Below, piece after piece: positions 19,281 through 28,371 of a stretch of 64,000 bases of DNA. A program made the translations under genes and the position numbers. The DNA comes from an uncultured Leptolyngbyaceae cyanobacterium (GTDB taxonomy: Bacteria > Cyanobacteriota > Cyanobacteriia > Leptolyngbyales > Leptolyngbyaceae), in contig CALIDI010000009.1 in NCBI GenBank assembly GCA_938023035.1, positions 84,632 through 148,631 on the forward strand, given 5' to 3'. The notes beneath the pieces are model-generated. The model saw nothing but the letters and a program-made list of their open reading frames with translations. It searched no databases and was not told where the DNA came from. Position 1 is the stretch's first letter. Each line of letters opens with the position of its first letter.

Positions 19281-20351
19281 TTAGCGCTCTACCAGGGAAC
19301 CCCCGCAGGAGCTACCGGCCCCGGCGGTGCAGCCAAAGCAGTGACGTCTGGTCACAATCTGCCGCTGAGACCAGAGGGCTGGGTCAAAGTTACGAATATG
19401 GGGGCGATTGCCCTGGGGATAGCGGAGTTCTAAATCCAGCATTTGGTTAAAGTCGCAGTCAAACAACCTCCCATCCCAACCGACGGAGAGTGTGTTTCGA
19501 CACATCAATCCGCTGATAGTGGCCGGGTTAAAAGCATTTACCAGTCGCTCCATGTAGGCTTGCAGATTCCCAGATTGTTCTAGCCACTCGAGGTAACGGG
19601 CGATCGGCATGTTATTGAGGGTAATCAGGCGATCGAAGGTAATCCCATGATTTTTGAGTAAGCCGCTTTTCCATTCCCGTTCTAGCTGCTGCTGATTGGC
19701 GGCCAGAAACGCCCCTACGGGATTACTCACCAGGGTAAGCACCCGATGCGGAGAACCCTGCCCATAGCCGACGGCATTTAAGCGTTTGAGCGCTGCGATG
19801 GACTGCTCAAAGGTGCCATCTCCCCGTTGGGCATCGGTATTGCGCCGACGGTAGTGGGGCAGAGAACAAACGACTTCGACTCCCCGCTCCGCAAACCAGG
19901 CTGGCAGATCAGTCATTGTCGGGAGCAGGAGCACCGTCAAGTTACAACGGTCAATCACATGCTTGCCGCGGGCAACGCACTGATCGACCAGATAACGAAA
20001 GTGGGGGTTGAGTTCGGGTGCACCACCTGTCAGATCAACTGTATGGGCGGTGGTGCGATCCAGGGCCTGTAAGCAAGCTTCGATGGTTTCTCGATCCATG
20101 GATTCTTTGCGGTCTGGGCCAGCATCTACATGGCAGTGACGGCAGCTCATGTTACACAACTTACCGAGATTGATCTGAAAAATATCCAACTGGGCAGGTG
20201 TCAATGGCTGCCAGCCATAACGCTCTAGGATGGTGTCAAAATTTTCCTGGGACAAGATGAGGGCATCCAGGGTATCAATTTGAGCTTGTGTTGTGGCTAA
20301 GAGGGCATGGCGCGATCGCAGGGAAGGCGTTGCCTTTGGGCTAGTTACCAT
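19281..20351 (-). CDS. arsS: Arsenosugar biosynthesis radical SAM protein
   Basis: ArsS is a radical SAM enzyme that joins the 5'-deoxyadenosyl group to dimethylarsenite on the way to arsenosugars. The 356-residue protein has the CxxxCxxC cluster motif in GKLCNMSCRHCHVDAGP, VDLTGGAPELNPHF, and the Cys-rich C-terminus HCFGCTAGAGSSCGGS that characterises ArsS. No selenocysteine codon is evident. It is the last gene of the minus-strand operon that also contains arsM. Confidence 0.92.
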   Translation of the reverse strand: MVTSPKATPSLRSRHALLATTQAQIDTLDALILSQENFDTILERYGWQPLTPAQLDIFQINLGKLCNMSCRHCHVDAGPDRKESMDRETIEACLQALDRTTAHTVDLTGGAPELNPHFRYLVDQCVARGKHVIDRCNLTVLLLPTMTDLPAWFAERGVEVVCSLPHYRRRNTDAQRGDGTFEQSIAALKRLNAVGYGQGSPHRVLTLVSNPVGAFLAANQQQLEREWKSGLLKNHGITFDRLITLNNMPIARYLEWLEQSGNLQAYMERLVNAFNPATISGLMCRNTLSVGWDGRLFDCDFNQMLDLELRYPQGNRPHIRNFDPALWSQRQIVTRRHCFGCTAGAGSSCGGSLVER

Positions 20352-20393
20352 GGGTATATCATGATCTCAACAAACAACAAAAAAGCAAAAATA

Positions 20394-21941
20394 TCAGGCC
20401 AGCTTAGTCAACACCTTCAATAGCTTTTGAGTGCGGGGTGTAAGCAGGGTACGACGATAGGCATCCGCTGCTTTTTTGATGCATTCTGCCTGGGTAGGGT
20501 AAGGGTGAATCACACTCGAAAGTTTGCTCAGCCCAATTTTGTGGACAATCGCTGTGGTCACCTCGCTGATCATTTCCCCCGCATGCCGAGCCACAATGGT
20601 GGCTCCCAAAATTTCGTCCGACCCCTGCTGATGGTGGATTTTGAGAAATCCATTTGTTTCTCCATCGGCGATCGCCCGATCCACCTTGTCAAAGGGAATG
20701 TGAATCGTATTAATGGCAAGCCCCTGTGCCCGTGCCTCCCGTTCATAGAGGCCCACATGGGCAACTTCCGGATCGGTATAGGTCACCCAGGGCATCACCA
20801 AGCTACTAAGCTTATAGCGCCCCAGCGCAAAGGGAGAAAACAAGGCATTTTTAATCACAATCCGAGCGGCGGCATCGGCGGCATGGGTAAACTTCCAATT
20901 CATACAAATATCCCCCGCCGCATAGATATTGGGGTTGGCTGTTTGCAAATAATCATTGACAATGACACCCCGCCGCGAGTCGGCTTCTACTCCCACCAGT
21001 TCCAGGTTCAAGCCCTCAATATTGGGTGCCCGCCCTGCGCCAGCTAAAATTTCATCGACGACCACCGCACCCGCCTGGCCATTGCTGGTGAAGTGGATCA
21101 ACTTGCCTGCTGGCGTCGCTTCCACATAGTCAATCTGGCTATTCAGTACCAGTTGCATGCCCTCCGCCACCAGAGCTTGTTGCACAATCTCTGCCGCGTC
21201 TTGATCCTCTCGATCCAGCAGGTGGGCATTTTTGTGAAAAAGTACCACCTCTGCACCTAAGCGGTGAAAGGCCTGAGCCAATTCGCAGCCAATCGGCCCG
21301 CCACCGATCACCGCCAACCGATTAGGCCGCTCAGTCAGAGAAAAAACGGTCTCATTCGTCAAAAACCCAGCCTCAGCCAGACCGGGGATTTGAGGTCGCA
21401 CCGCCCGCGCCCCCGTTGCAATCACTGCCTTCTTAAAGCGCAGTAGATTTCCAGCAACTTCAATCGAGTTGCTGGAGCGAAAGGCCCCTTCACCAAGAAA
21501 GACATCGACCCCAAGGTTTTGAAAGCGGGCTGCCGAGTCGTGATGGCTAATCCCCGCGCGCAGTCGGCGCAGACGCTGCATCACAGCAGCAAAATCTACC
21601 TCAATGTTGGTTGCAGGTTTGATGCCAAACGCTTCGGTATCGCGCATGTCGGCCACAACCCGCGATGAGCGAATCAGACATTTAGAAGGGACACAGCCCA
21701 CATTCAGACAGTCGCCCCCCATCAGGTGCCGTTCGATCAGCGCCACTTTAAGACCCAGGTTTAATCCTGCGGCCCCTGCGGCCACTACCAGCCCTGCCGT
21801 GCCCGCACCAATCACTACTAAGTCGTATTGCTCTGCTGGTCGGGGGTTCATCCAATCAGGGGGATGTACGTGAGCCAGCAATTCCTGATTGTAGCGATCC
21901 ATAGGGGGGAGCGTTACCGGGGCAAAGGAATGAGTATTCAT
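20394..21941 (-). CDS. MerA-like FAD/NAD(P) disulfide oxidoreductase
   Basis: The 515-residue protein is a pyridine nucleotide-disulfide oxidoreductase. It has an FAD loop (DLVVIGAGTAGLVVAAGAAG), the redox-active CLNVGCVPSKCL motif, a second dinucleotide fold (LAVIGGGPIGCELAQAFHRLG), YAAGD, and the dimer-interface HPYPTQAE block. The N-terminal heavy-metal domain and C-terminal vicinal Cys pair of true MerA are absent, so mercury reduction is unlikely. Its place between arsS and a TVP38 gene points to a redox role in arsenic metabolism, which is inference. Confidence 0.85.
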   Translation of the reverse strand: MNTHSFAPVTLPPMDRYNQELLAHVHPPDWMNPRPAEQYDLVVIGAGTAGLVVAAGAAGLNLGLKVALIERHLMGGDCLNVGCVPSKCLIRSSRVVADMRDTEAFGIKPATNIEVDFAAVMQRLRRLRAGISHHDSAARFQNLGVDVFLGEGAFRSSNSIEVAGNLLRFKKAVIATGARAVRPQIPGLAEAGFLTNETVFSLTERPNRLAVIGGGPIGCELAQAFHRLGAEVVLFHKNAHLLDREDQDAAEIVQQALVAEGMQLVLNSQIDYVEATPAGKLIHFTSNGQAGAVVVDEILAGAGRAPNIEGLNLELVGVEADSRRGVIVNDYLQTANPNIYAAGDICMNWKFTHAADAAARIVIKNALFSPFALGRYKLSSLVMPWVTYTDPEVAHVGLYEREARAQGLAINTIHIPFDKVDRAIADGETNGFLKIHHQQGSDEILGATIVARHAGEMISEVTTAIVHKIGLSKLSSVIHPYPTQAECIKKAADAYRRTLLTPRTQKLLKVLTKLA

Positions 21942-22014
21942 AATCAGAACAGATAAAAGAGGGACAGTGGGGCGTAAGGTATTAGAGAAGGTTCGTCGTC
22001 AGAGGAGATGTTAA

Positions 22015-22791
22015 TTATTGATCGATGCCACTGACTTCTGCGTCAGCCGGTTGGATGCGATCGCTGAGAGCCTTGCGGGCAATGCGCGTCACATACACTG
22101 TCACCACCACTGTTGCGACAAAACCAAAGATGCGGATTGCCCATTCCAGGGTTGGATTTGTGGGTTGGTCGCCAGTGCCAATTCGGGCCAGGCTACCTGC
22201 TAGAGAACCAATATAGACATACATGAGGGTTCCAGGTAGCATACCAATAGAGCCGAGAAAGTAGTCTTTCAAAGAAACCCCCGTAATACCAAAGGCATAA
22301 TTGAGTAAGTTAAAGGGAAAGATCGGTGAAAGGCGCGTGAGCAAGACAATTTTGAAGCCATCACCGGCAACTGCACGGTCAATGGCGCGAAAGCTGGTGT
22401 TATGCTCAATCTTGCGACTGACCCAACCCCGCGCCAGGTAACGCCCTACCCAAAAAGCTGCCGTGGCTCCTAGTGTGGCCCCAATAAACACATAAAGGGA
22501 GCCAAGGAATACCCCAAAAACAACCCCTGCTCCCAAGGTCAAAATTGATCCGGGCAAGAAGGCCACAGTTGCAAGAATATAGAGGGCAACAAATACCAGT
22601 CCTCCAACGGCACCTAAGCTATCTACCCATTGCAGAGCATTGCGTAACCATTCTTGCGGATTAAGTCCGCTGGCGGATGGGGAGGTCTGGGCAAAGGCGG
22701 GAGAAGCGGAAAAGAGCAGGGCGATCGCCCCGATTCCTAACAATTTGCCCCAGCGCAGCAGGCTTTTGCTAGTGAGGTATGGCTTTTGCAT
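22015..22791 (-). CDS. TVP38/TMEM64 (VTT-domain) membrane protein, copy 1
   Basis: The 258-residue protein has an N-terminal hydrophobic segment ending SPAFAQ, then the VTT/DedA-type core. Markers are FLPGSILTLGAGVVFG, GATLGATAAFWVGRYLARGWV and the conserved LTRLSPIFPFNLLNYAFGITGVSL...GMLPGTLMYVYIGS block. These proteins sit in the cytoplasmic membrane and are related to lipid scramblase/DedA families; the substrate is unknown. I prefer the ATG at 22791 over a GTG at 22800. It is a paralogue of the gene at 23916-24692 in the same operon. Confidence 0.88.
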   Translation of the reverse strand: MQKPYLTSKSLLRWGKLLGIGAIALLFSASPAFAQTSPSASGLNPQEWLRNALQWVDSLGAVGGLVFVALYILATVAFLPGSILTLGAGVVFGVFLGSLYVFIGATLGATAAFWVGRYLARGWVSRKIEHNTSFRAIDRAVAGDGFKIVLLTRLSPIFPFNLLNYAFGITGVSLKDYFLGSIGMLPGTLMYVYIGSLAGSLARIGTGDQPTNPTLEWAIRIFGFVATVVVTVYVTRIARKALSDRIQPADAEVSGIDQ

Positions 22792-22950
22792 GGGTGTCAC
22801 CGCTGGTTTAAGATGTGTTCTTACTAATACGAATGCAGCTTGATATTAGTTGAAGATTGATTTTCGCAGATGAGATGGAGATGAGACGGAAATAAGGTTA
22901 GAGTTGGATTTTGAAGAGCTGCGACCCATCAAAGTATTTCGACAGAAACA

Positions 22951-23919
22951 TTAGCAACAACCGCCGCCAGTGTAATGCCAGGTAGAGTTTGTAATGACTA
23001 CCTCGCCCGGAAATTGTAAGGCAAGTTTTGCTGCTGTTTTGTCACAAACGGCAGAAGGAATGCCCCGTTGTAGAATGTGACCAGCATGGTCATCTAACAA
23101 TGATTCTGCGCCGGTATAGATGGCTGTTTTGCCGGTAAAAATGCAGGCACCATCTTCGGGGATGGGGGTCTTAAAGCAGACAGAGCCTAAACTTTCGAGT
23201 AATAGGGGCGCTGCTAACCCATAGGTTTGGGTATCGAGCAGGCGATAGGGGCGACGGGCACGAATTTCTACCTGGCCAAAGCCTGCATCGACTAATTGCT
23301 GAATATATTCCTCATAGGTCAACGCCCCTGATAGACACATGGCTCGCAGCCGTTCATCATTTTGTAAGTGCAGCGGAATTGGGCGCGTGGCGATCGGGTC
23401 GCTCATAATTAAGCGGCCACCGGGTTTAAGCACCCTGCGGGCTTCTTGCAGTGCGCGTTGCAAGTCCACTGGCTCAAAGATGTTGAACAGGCAATTTTGG
23501 GCAACAACATCCACAGATTGATCGGGGACAGGCAAAGCAAAGGCATCACCGCCCAGAATGTGCACAAAGGCTGGATCAAACCAGGGATTTTCTGTCGCAG
23601 CCTGTTGCAGATTGCGCATTGCAGCTAATCGCATCTCCTCAACGGGGTCTACCGCAATCACGGCCCTCGGTTGACGACAGAAGTAGGCAAATTGCAAGGC
23701 CTCTAAACCACCACCAACACCAATGTAGAGAACGGTAGGATTGCCATATAACTCTGCGGCATGCACCGTTGTACCACAACCGTAGTTCATCTGGTACATG
23801 ATCTCAGGGATATTTAAACCGGGTAATTGTAAGGGGGGAGATTGAATGCAGCAGAGACCTTCTTGAGGTATTTCAGCTGCTTCAGCATAGAATTTAGCCG
23901 TGGTTTCAAGATAGCTCAT
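22951..23919 (-). CDS. arsM: Arsenite S-adenosylmethionine methyltransferase of arsenosugar type
   Basis: ArsM methylates arsenite stepwise with SAM. The 322-residue protein has the SAM loop VLYIGVGGGLEALQFAYF and VIAVDPV, and Cys residues at positions expected for As(III) binding: EGLCCIQSPP near the N-terminus, NYGCGTT and QNCLFNIFEP. It ends GGGCC. I chose the ATG at 23919 because it overlaps the stop of the upstream TVP38 gene as ATGA, the mark of coupled translation. Location beside arsS supports the arsenosugar-specific branch of ArsM. Confidence 0.88.
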   Translation of the reverse strand: MSYLETTAKFYAEAAEIPQEGLCCIQSPPLQLPGLNIPEIMYQMNYGCGTTVHAAELYGNPTVLYIGVGGGLEALQFAYFCRQPRAVIAVDPVEEMRLAAMRNLQQAATENPWFDPAFVHILGGDAFALPVPDQSVDVVAQNCLFNIFEPVDLQRALQEARRVLKPGGRLIMSDPIATRPIPLHLQNDERLRAMCLSGALTYEEYIQQLVDAGFGQVEIRARRPYRLLDTQTYGLAAPLLLESLGSVCFKTPIPEDGACIFTGKTAIYTGAESLLDDHAGHILQRGIPSAVCDKTAAKLALQFPGEVVITNSTWHYTGGGCC

Positions 23920-24692
23920 AGATTTTTTTTGGAATGATAGGAAAGAGGATGGCAAGGTTCATGAGCCAGGCCATTCTGTGTCAGATACTTTTGTGCCAAG
24001 CGGGTTGTATAAACCGTGGCCGCAATGGTGGCTGCAAAGCCGAGTAATCGTAGCCCCCATTGCCCTAGCCAAAGTGTCGAGGGCATCATTGCCAGCGTGG
24101 GGGGATTGGAGCTGAGCAATGTCAAATCTCCTGCAAGGGAGCCAGCATAGACATACATAATCGTGCCTGGAAGAATACCAAGGGAGCCAATCATATAATC
24201 TTTTAAGGAAATCTGGGTGACTCCAAAGGCGTAGTTCAGCAAGTTAAAGGGAAACAGGGGAGAGAGGCGGGTCAGCAACACGATTTTGCAACCCTCACAG
24301 CTTACTGCTGCATTCAATGCTCGAAACTGGGGGAACTGTTTAAGCTTGTGATGAACCCAGGTTTGAGCAACGTAGCGCCCAATCCAAAAGGCAAATGTTG
24401 CGCCGAGTAGTGAAGCCACTAGCACATAGACTAACCCCCAACCTAGGCCAAACAGCACGCCACCGCCAAAGGACAATAGCGAACCAGGCAGCAGACAAAG
24501 TGTTGCTAGGTTATACAGCAGAATATAAGCAACTCCGCTCCAACAGCCCATTTGCGCGATCGCCCGAAGGCCAGCGTGCAAAATAGGTTGAACGGTTGAT
24601 GGATACAGAGCGATCGCCAGACCAGCCGCTAAACCCAACAGCAGAGCCAGCGGCACCTTAAGACGGCGTTTCTTGGATCGATGACTAACCAT
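23916..24692 (-). CDS. TVP38/TMEM64 (VTT-domain) membrane protein, copy 2
   Basis: The 258-residue membrane protein is paralogous to the gene at 22015-22791. It has LLPGSLLSFGGGVLFGLGWG, GATFAFWIGRYVAQTWV and LTRLSPLFPFNLLNYAFGVT, then GILPGTIMYVYAGS. Its stop overlaps the arsM start by 4 bp. Two different VTT proteins flanking arsM suggest that both serve the same pathway, perhaps moving an arsenic-containing lipid or sugar or shaping a membrane complex. That role is inference. Confidence 0.88.
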   Translation of the reverse strand: MVSHRSKKRRLKVPLALLLGLAAGLAIALYPSTVQPILHAGLRAIAQMGCWSGVAYILLYNLATLCLLPGSLLSFGGGVLFGLGWGLVYVLVASLLGATFAFWIGRYVAQTWVHHKLKQFPQFRALNAAVSCEGCKIVLLTRLSPLFPFNLLNYAFGVTQISLKDYMIGSLGILPGTIMYVYAGSLAGDLTLLSSNPPTLAMMPSTLWLGQWGLRLLGFAATIAATVYTTRLAQKYLTQNGLAHEPCHPLSYHSKKNL

Positions 24693-24704
24693 AGTGGGTT
24701 TGCC

Positions 24705-25550
24705 CTACTGACGATTGAGCGACCAGTTGTAATTGAGGTAATCGATTTTGTAATTTCCCTGGGCCAGGTATTCCCGATCAGCAGGATTCAGGTAATGGCT
24801 CATAAAATTGAGCACCGCCCGCTCTTTATCACTGCCTGTAAACTTTTCTGTTGCACTAAAGCGAGGCTGCCAATCTTCCCCAAACCACTTAAAAATGGCC
24901 GAAATAGCGACTCGATTTTTCTCCCGGTCAATTTTGAGACCATGGGGGCTTGCCAACCAGTTCTGTACCTGGTCATCAAGCTGGGTGTTGAGCTGGGCGG
25001 CGGTGTAAGGCTCTGGTCGCAAGGGTGGGCAACTGATAGCCGCACAAACAAGCGCCGCATGAATTCGGGGTTCGTTAAATTCTTTGCGGAGTATCTGGTG
25101 CTCAATGTTGTCCAAGGTTTTAGATTGCCCGGCGACCTTGTGGGTTTTCAGGTTCCACACTCCCCAAATGTCCTTAATGCTGGACTTGAGGGGCTGCTGT
25201 TCAATAATTGAGGCCAGGGTAATGGCATTGTAGGCATTGATTAAGAAGGCGATTTTTTCAGGTTCTGTCCAACGGTGATAGGTTTCGGGGGTGACTTCCC
25301 CCAGGGCCATCACAAAGGTTTTTAGTTTGGCCGGATTGGCCTGCAACGCCTCATAATTGACCAGACCCTGAGCATTTACGTAGGTGCGTAACACGGTAGC
25401 GTAGTCATCATAGCGAAAAGATTGGCTTGAGGAGGCCATTGTCGTCAGTGCGCCTGCCGATGACTGCGTTGGGTTTTGGGGTCGCCCATGCGAGCAGCTT
25501 GATAGCAGGGCGATCGCCCCGATCAAAGCGAGGGGTTTAAGTTTCAGCAT
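24705..25550 (-). CDS. DUF547 lipoprotein
   Basis: The ATG at 25550 gives 281 residues starting with a lipoprotein signal (LALIGAIALLSSC, lipobox LSSC). The DUF547 domain follows: EKIAFLINAYNAITLASI, DIWGVWNLKTHKVAGQ, TLDNIEHQILR, and RIHAALVCAAISCPPLRPEPY. In this family the latter Cys/His-bearing blocks are conserved, but no reaction is known. It starts the operon ending in arsS (12-bp gap to the next gene) and would be anchored at the periplasmic membrane face. An upstream start at 25649 would destroy the lipoprotein signal. Confidence 0.85.
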   Translation of the reverse strand: MLKLKPLALIGAIALLSSCSHGRPQNPTQSSAGALTTMASSSQSFRYDDYATVLRTYVNAQGLVNYEALQANPAKLKTFVMALGEVTPETYHRWTEPEKIAFLINAYNAITLASIIEQQPLKSSIKDIWGVWNLKTHKVAGQSKTLDNIEHQILRKEFNEPRIHAALVCAAISCPPLRPEPYTAAQLNTQLDDQVQNWLASPHGLKIDREKNRVAISAIFKWFGEDWQPRFSATEKFTGSDKERAVLNFMSHYLNPADREYLAQGNYKIDYLNYNWSLNRQ

Positions 25551-25884
25551 AGGAGGAAAGCACTGATTGCCTAGAACTAGAGGGAATACGCAGATAAGCC
25601 CAGTTTGGATGAGGGCCATTCGAGCCGACCTGATACCAATTGCAACCAAGAACGCGGCAGATAACCCATTAAACGCTTAGCACTGCAAGGCCGCAGCTAG
25701 CCAAAATCAGCAATCCAAGGTCTAAAATGGCATGACTATTTGCACTAGGTTCGCGACAACAATCCCTGTTATTAGGTTTTAGCCTGACCGGGTGAATCTC
25801 CCCTGAAGGAACTATGAGAAACCGCTGAAACCTGTGTTTTCTCAACTAATCGCTGCTTGACCCTAACTGGGAGGAATGGGGATG
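25551..25884. other. Promoter region of the arsenosugar operon
   Basis: This spacer separates the 3' end of a glycosyltransferase gene from the operon start. It should hold the operon promoter. No ArsR-type gene or obvious ArsR dyad is present. A 28-bp repeat copy lies at 25680-25707 (see the match at 33114). Confidence 0.4.
25680..25707 (+). repeat. 28-bp dispersed repeat, copy 1
   Basis: This copy matches 33114-33141 at 24 of 28 positions; both end in GCAGCTAGCCAAAAT/GGTAGCTAGCCAAAAT. Both copies lie in spacers. Function unknown. Confidence 0.6.
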
Positions 25885-27213
25885 TCAGTGTTTTTGGGGA
25901 AATCGCGGGATAGTTTGCCAAATCGTCCACAGCCAGCCCAAGCCAAACGGCAGCCATAAAAACCAGCGCTCTTGTGGGGTTAAGCGCCAGTCGGGAACAC
26001 GCAGGGGCAGCACGAAGTAAACAAAGGCTGAAAGACTAATCAACCGCGCTCCCCAATTTTGGCAGGGTACTGCAAAGGGAATCAACCAGACAAAATACCA
26101 GAAGTGGACAATTGGGCTAATAAGTAGTAAGGCAAAAAAATACCACTGCACGAATTGCAAGAAGTTTATGGCTCGTAGCAGCAACCAGAGCACAAATAAC
26201 CCCAGGGGAAACCCATAGATCCAATTAGCTTGGAGGGAGGCAGGCCACCACTGAGCGACCAAGTGAGGAATCAATTCAGCACTGCGACCATAAGCGACAA
26301 AGGTCGATTCGGTCGGAATCAGCGGACAGGTACCCCTCTGGCAAAAGGGGAGTGGACTCAGCAATATCGGCATTAAGCCACAGAGCAGCGTGCGGCCCCC
26401 CCAAAGCAGATTTGCCCAGTCAAAGTTGGGGCGGTGCAGCGATCGCCAAACCAGCCACCCCAGGATGGGTAGCGACACCCACTTAATTGCAATGCTTAAC
26501 CCCACTAGCAGGGCAATACAAGCTTCAGTCAAGCTCGATGATCCTTGCCCCTGGGCCATTACTGGCGGCTTCTCGGCCAGCCGCCAAGCCAACACCAACG
26601 GTAAAATAAACCAACTATCGTAGTGGCCTCCCCCAGCAAAGGTGTAGATGACAGCGGGGTTCCAGGCATAGAGGGTCGCCCTAGGGTTGCCCAAGCCCTG
26701 GCTAAGCAGCCCGCATACCAGCAAGTCTGCACCGACAAAGGCCAGCTTAAAGGTAACCACTGTCGGGGCGATCGCGGCCAGCAACCGAAAGCCCAACTGT
26801 GTTAGAGGGGGGTAAATCGCTGACACATCTGGATGGTTGATCTGACTCCACCATTCAGTCCGGTAAGGTTCTAGCACAGGAGAATTAGGGGCAAAGTGGT
26901 AGGGACTAAACCCCTGATTTTGGATCAACCCTTCCCAGAGGTAGCGCCAGATATCATCGCCTGGGGTCATGGCTAAAAGGAACAGACGAGTGGCGATCGC
27001 CACCCCCCAAAACCAGGAGGCCGGTACTATTTGCAAACTCCAGGAGAGCACAAAGCCAGCCCCCATTACGCCAACTCCCCACCAAAACGAATGCAGGGTT
27101 TGTATCGAACTAAACTCCCCCAGAGAACGGAGCGAAAAAGCACCGACCAATAGCAAAAGGGCCGCCAACCAAGGCCGATAACGCCAGCGTTGATGGTGAT
27201 ACGCATACAGCAT
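25885..27213 (-). CDS. GT-C fold membrane glycosyltransferase (GT39/GT87-like)
   Basis: The 442-residue protein has about ten membrane segments. GT-C hallmarks are an acidic pair after the first helices (TPGDDIWRYLWEG, the lipid-phosphate-sugar/metal site), then HPDVSAIYPPLTQ and YAWNPAVIYTFAGGGHYDSW. Such enzymes transfer a sugar from a polyprenyl-phosphate donor outside the cytoplasmic membrane. The GT2 gene 330 bp downstream is of the dolichyl/polyprenyl-phosphate sugar synthase type, which could make the donor. Acceptor and sugar are unknown. Confidence 0.75.
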   Translation of the reverse strand: MLYAYHHQRWRYRPWLAALLLLVGAFSLRSLGEFSSIQTLHSFWWGVGVMGAGFVLSWSLQIVPASWFWGVAIATRLFLLAMTPGDDIWRYLWEGLIQNQGFSPYHFAPNSPVLEPYRTEWWSQINHPDVSAIYPPLTQLGFRLLAAIAPTVVTFKLAFVGADLLVCGLLSQGLGNPRATLYAWNPAVIYTFAGGGHYDSWFILPLVLAWRLAEKPPVMAQGQGSSSLTEACIALLVGLSIAIKWVSLPILGWLVWRSLHRPNFDWANLLWGGRTLLCGLMPILLSPLPFCQRGTCPLIPTESTFVAYGRSAELIPHLVAQWWPASLQANWIYGFPLGLFVLWLLLRAINFLQFVQWYFFALLLISPIVHFWYFVWLIPFAVPCQNWGARLISLSAFVYFVLPLRVPDWRLTPQERWFLWLPFGLGWLWTIWQTIPRFPQKH

Positions 27214-27543
27214 TCAAAGAAACATTCCTAATGATTGGATTTCCAGTCATCGTGATCCGCTGCCTTGGCTCAATCTTGCAGGGTATAGCCTCCATCCCCA
27301 AAGACCCTCTGCTCAACCGCGAACAAGCACCAGATCACCTCCCCTCGTAGGTTACAAACCAGAGGTTATATTACTTTGAATTTTGGATGGGTGATTTTGG
27401 TATCGTAGAGGCCCCATGGTACACAGAAATAAGGATTTTATCCACCTGAAACCTGACCCCAGAGCTAGATCTCGGTGCCCTCCGTGTCTCTGTGGTAGTC
27501 TATTGGTCAAGAGTCTTTTGAGCAGAAACTTCTCCAGCCAGAC
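27214..27543. other. Spacer between two glycosyltransferase genes
   Basis: This 330-bp spacer has no recognised gene, RNA or terminator. Short direct repeats of the type AGGTTAYA occur near 27347-27369. Confidence 0.35.
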
Positions 27544-28284
27544 TCACCGCCATAACTTACGCCAGTAAAGCCGAGCCAGAGTGCTGCAAATAATCACCCC
27601 AGCCTGAAGACTCCCCCAAATCGTGCCTGAAATTTTGGAACGCCCCCCCTGCCGTCGGTAATAGTTAACCGGCAACTCACAAATGCGCAAACCACATTCA
27701 ATAGCGCGCACTTGCATTTCAACCGTCCAGCCAAAGCCGCGATCGCGCACTTGCATACGATCCAGGGCCTTTCGGCGAATCAACCGCAGTGGCCCTAAAT
27801 CCCGATAACGATGCCCCCAACCCAGGAAAATCAAGCCCGTTGCCAGCCCGTTGCCATAGCGCTGCACCGTCGTCAGGCAAGCCCGCCCTGCTTGGGTCGC
27901 GCACCGATTGCCCAAGATTAAGTCAGCGGTTGCAGTACGATCAAAGAATTGAGGCAATTGACTCAGGTCGTCGCTGCCATCCCCATCACAAAACAAAACC
28001 CAATCAATGGTCGGTGGCAAGTTTTGTAGCCCTCGCCAACAAGCCCGGCCATAACCAGCAACCGGTTCTCTAATCACCTGTGCCCCTGCCACCGCTGCGA
28101 TCGCGCCACTGCCATCGCTACTGCCATTATCGACAACCCACACCTGATCTAACCCCAACGATCGCAACGCCTGAATCACCTGTCCAATTGTCGTTGCTTC
28201 ATTGCGGACTGGAATAATCACCGCAACCGTCTCTAAACCAGCCGTCCTTAACGGTTTTGCCCCATCAGAACTCACTAAAACCAT
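27544..28284 (-). CDS. Family 2 glycosyltransferase (DPM1-like)
   Basis: The 246-residue GT-A protein has VAVIIPVRNEATTIGQVI, VVDNGSSDGSG, the DXD-type FCDGDGSDDLSQL and a C-terminal RQGGRSKISGT block seen in dolichol-phosphate-mannose synthase-like enzymes. It lacks the extra membrane domains of larger family members. It probably makes a polyprenyl-phosphate sugar for the GT-C enzyme encoded upstream; this pairing is inferred from neighbourhood. Confidence 0.85.
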   Translation of the reverse strand: MVLVSSDGAKPLRTAGLETVAVIIPVRNEATTIGQVIQALRSLGLDQVWVVDNGSSDGSGAIAAVAGAQVIREPVAGYGRACWRGLQNLPPTIDWVLFCDGDGSDDLSQLPQFFDRTATADLILGNRCATQAGRACLTTVQRYGNGLATGLIFLGWGHRYRDLGPLRLIRRKALDRMQVRDRGFGWTVEMQVRAIECGLRICELPVNYYRRQGGRSKISGTIWGSLQAGVIICSTLARLYWRKLWR

Positions 28285-28371
28285 AGGAATGCCACAAAAA
28301 CCCTAAGTAATACGGATGAGGGGGAAGACTGGATGTCGGCTATTAAGAGTTCTCAATTTTGAGGGTCGAGT

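Noticed and set aside
20394..21941. True mercuric reductase (merA)
   Set aside because: The N-terminal metal-binding domain and the C-terminal Cys pair needed for Hg(II) are absent; the arsenic-operon context argues for another role.
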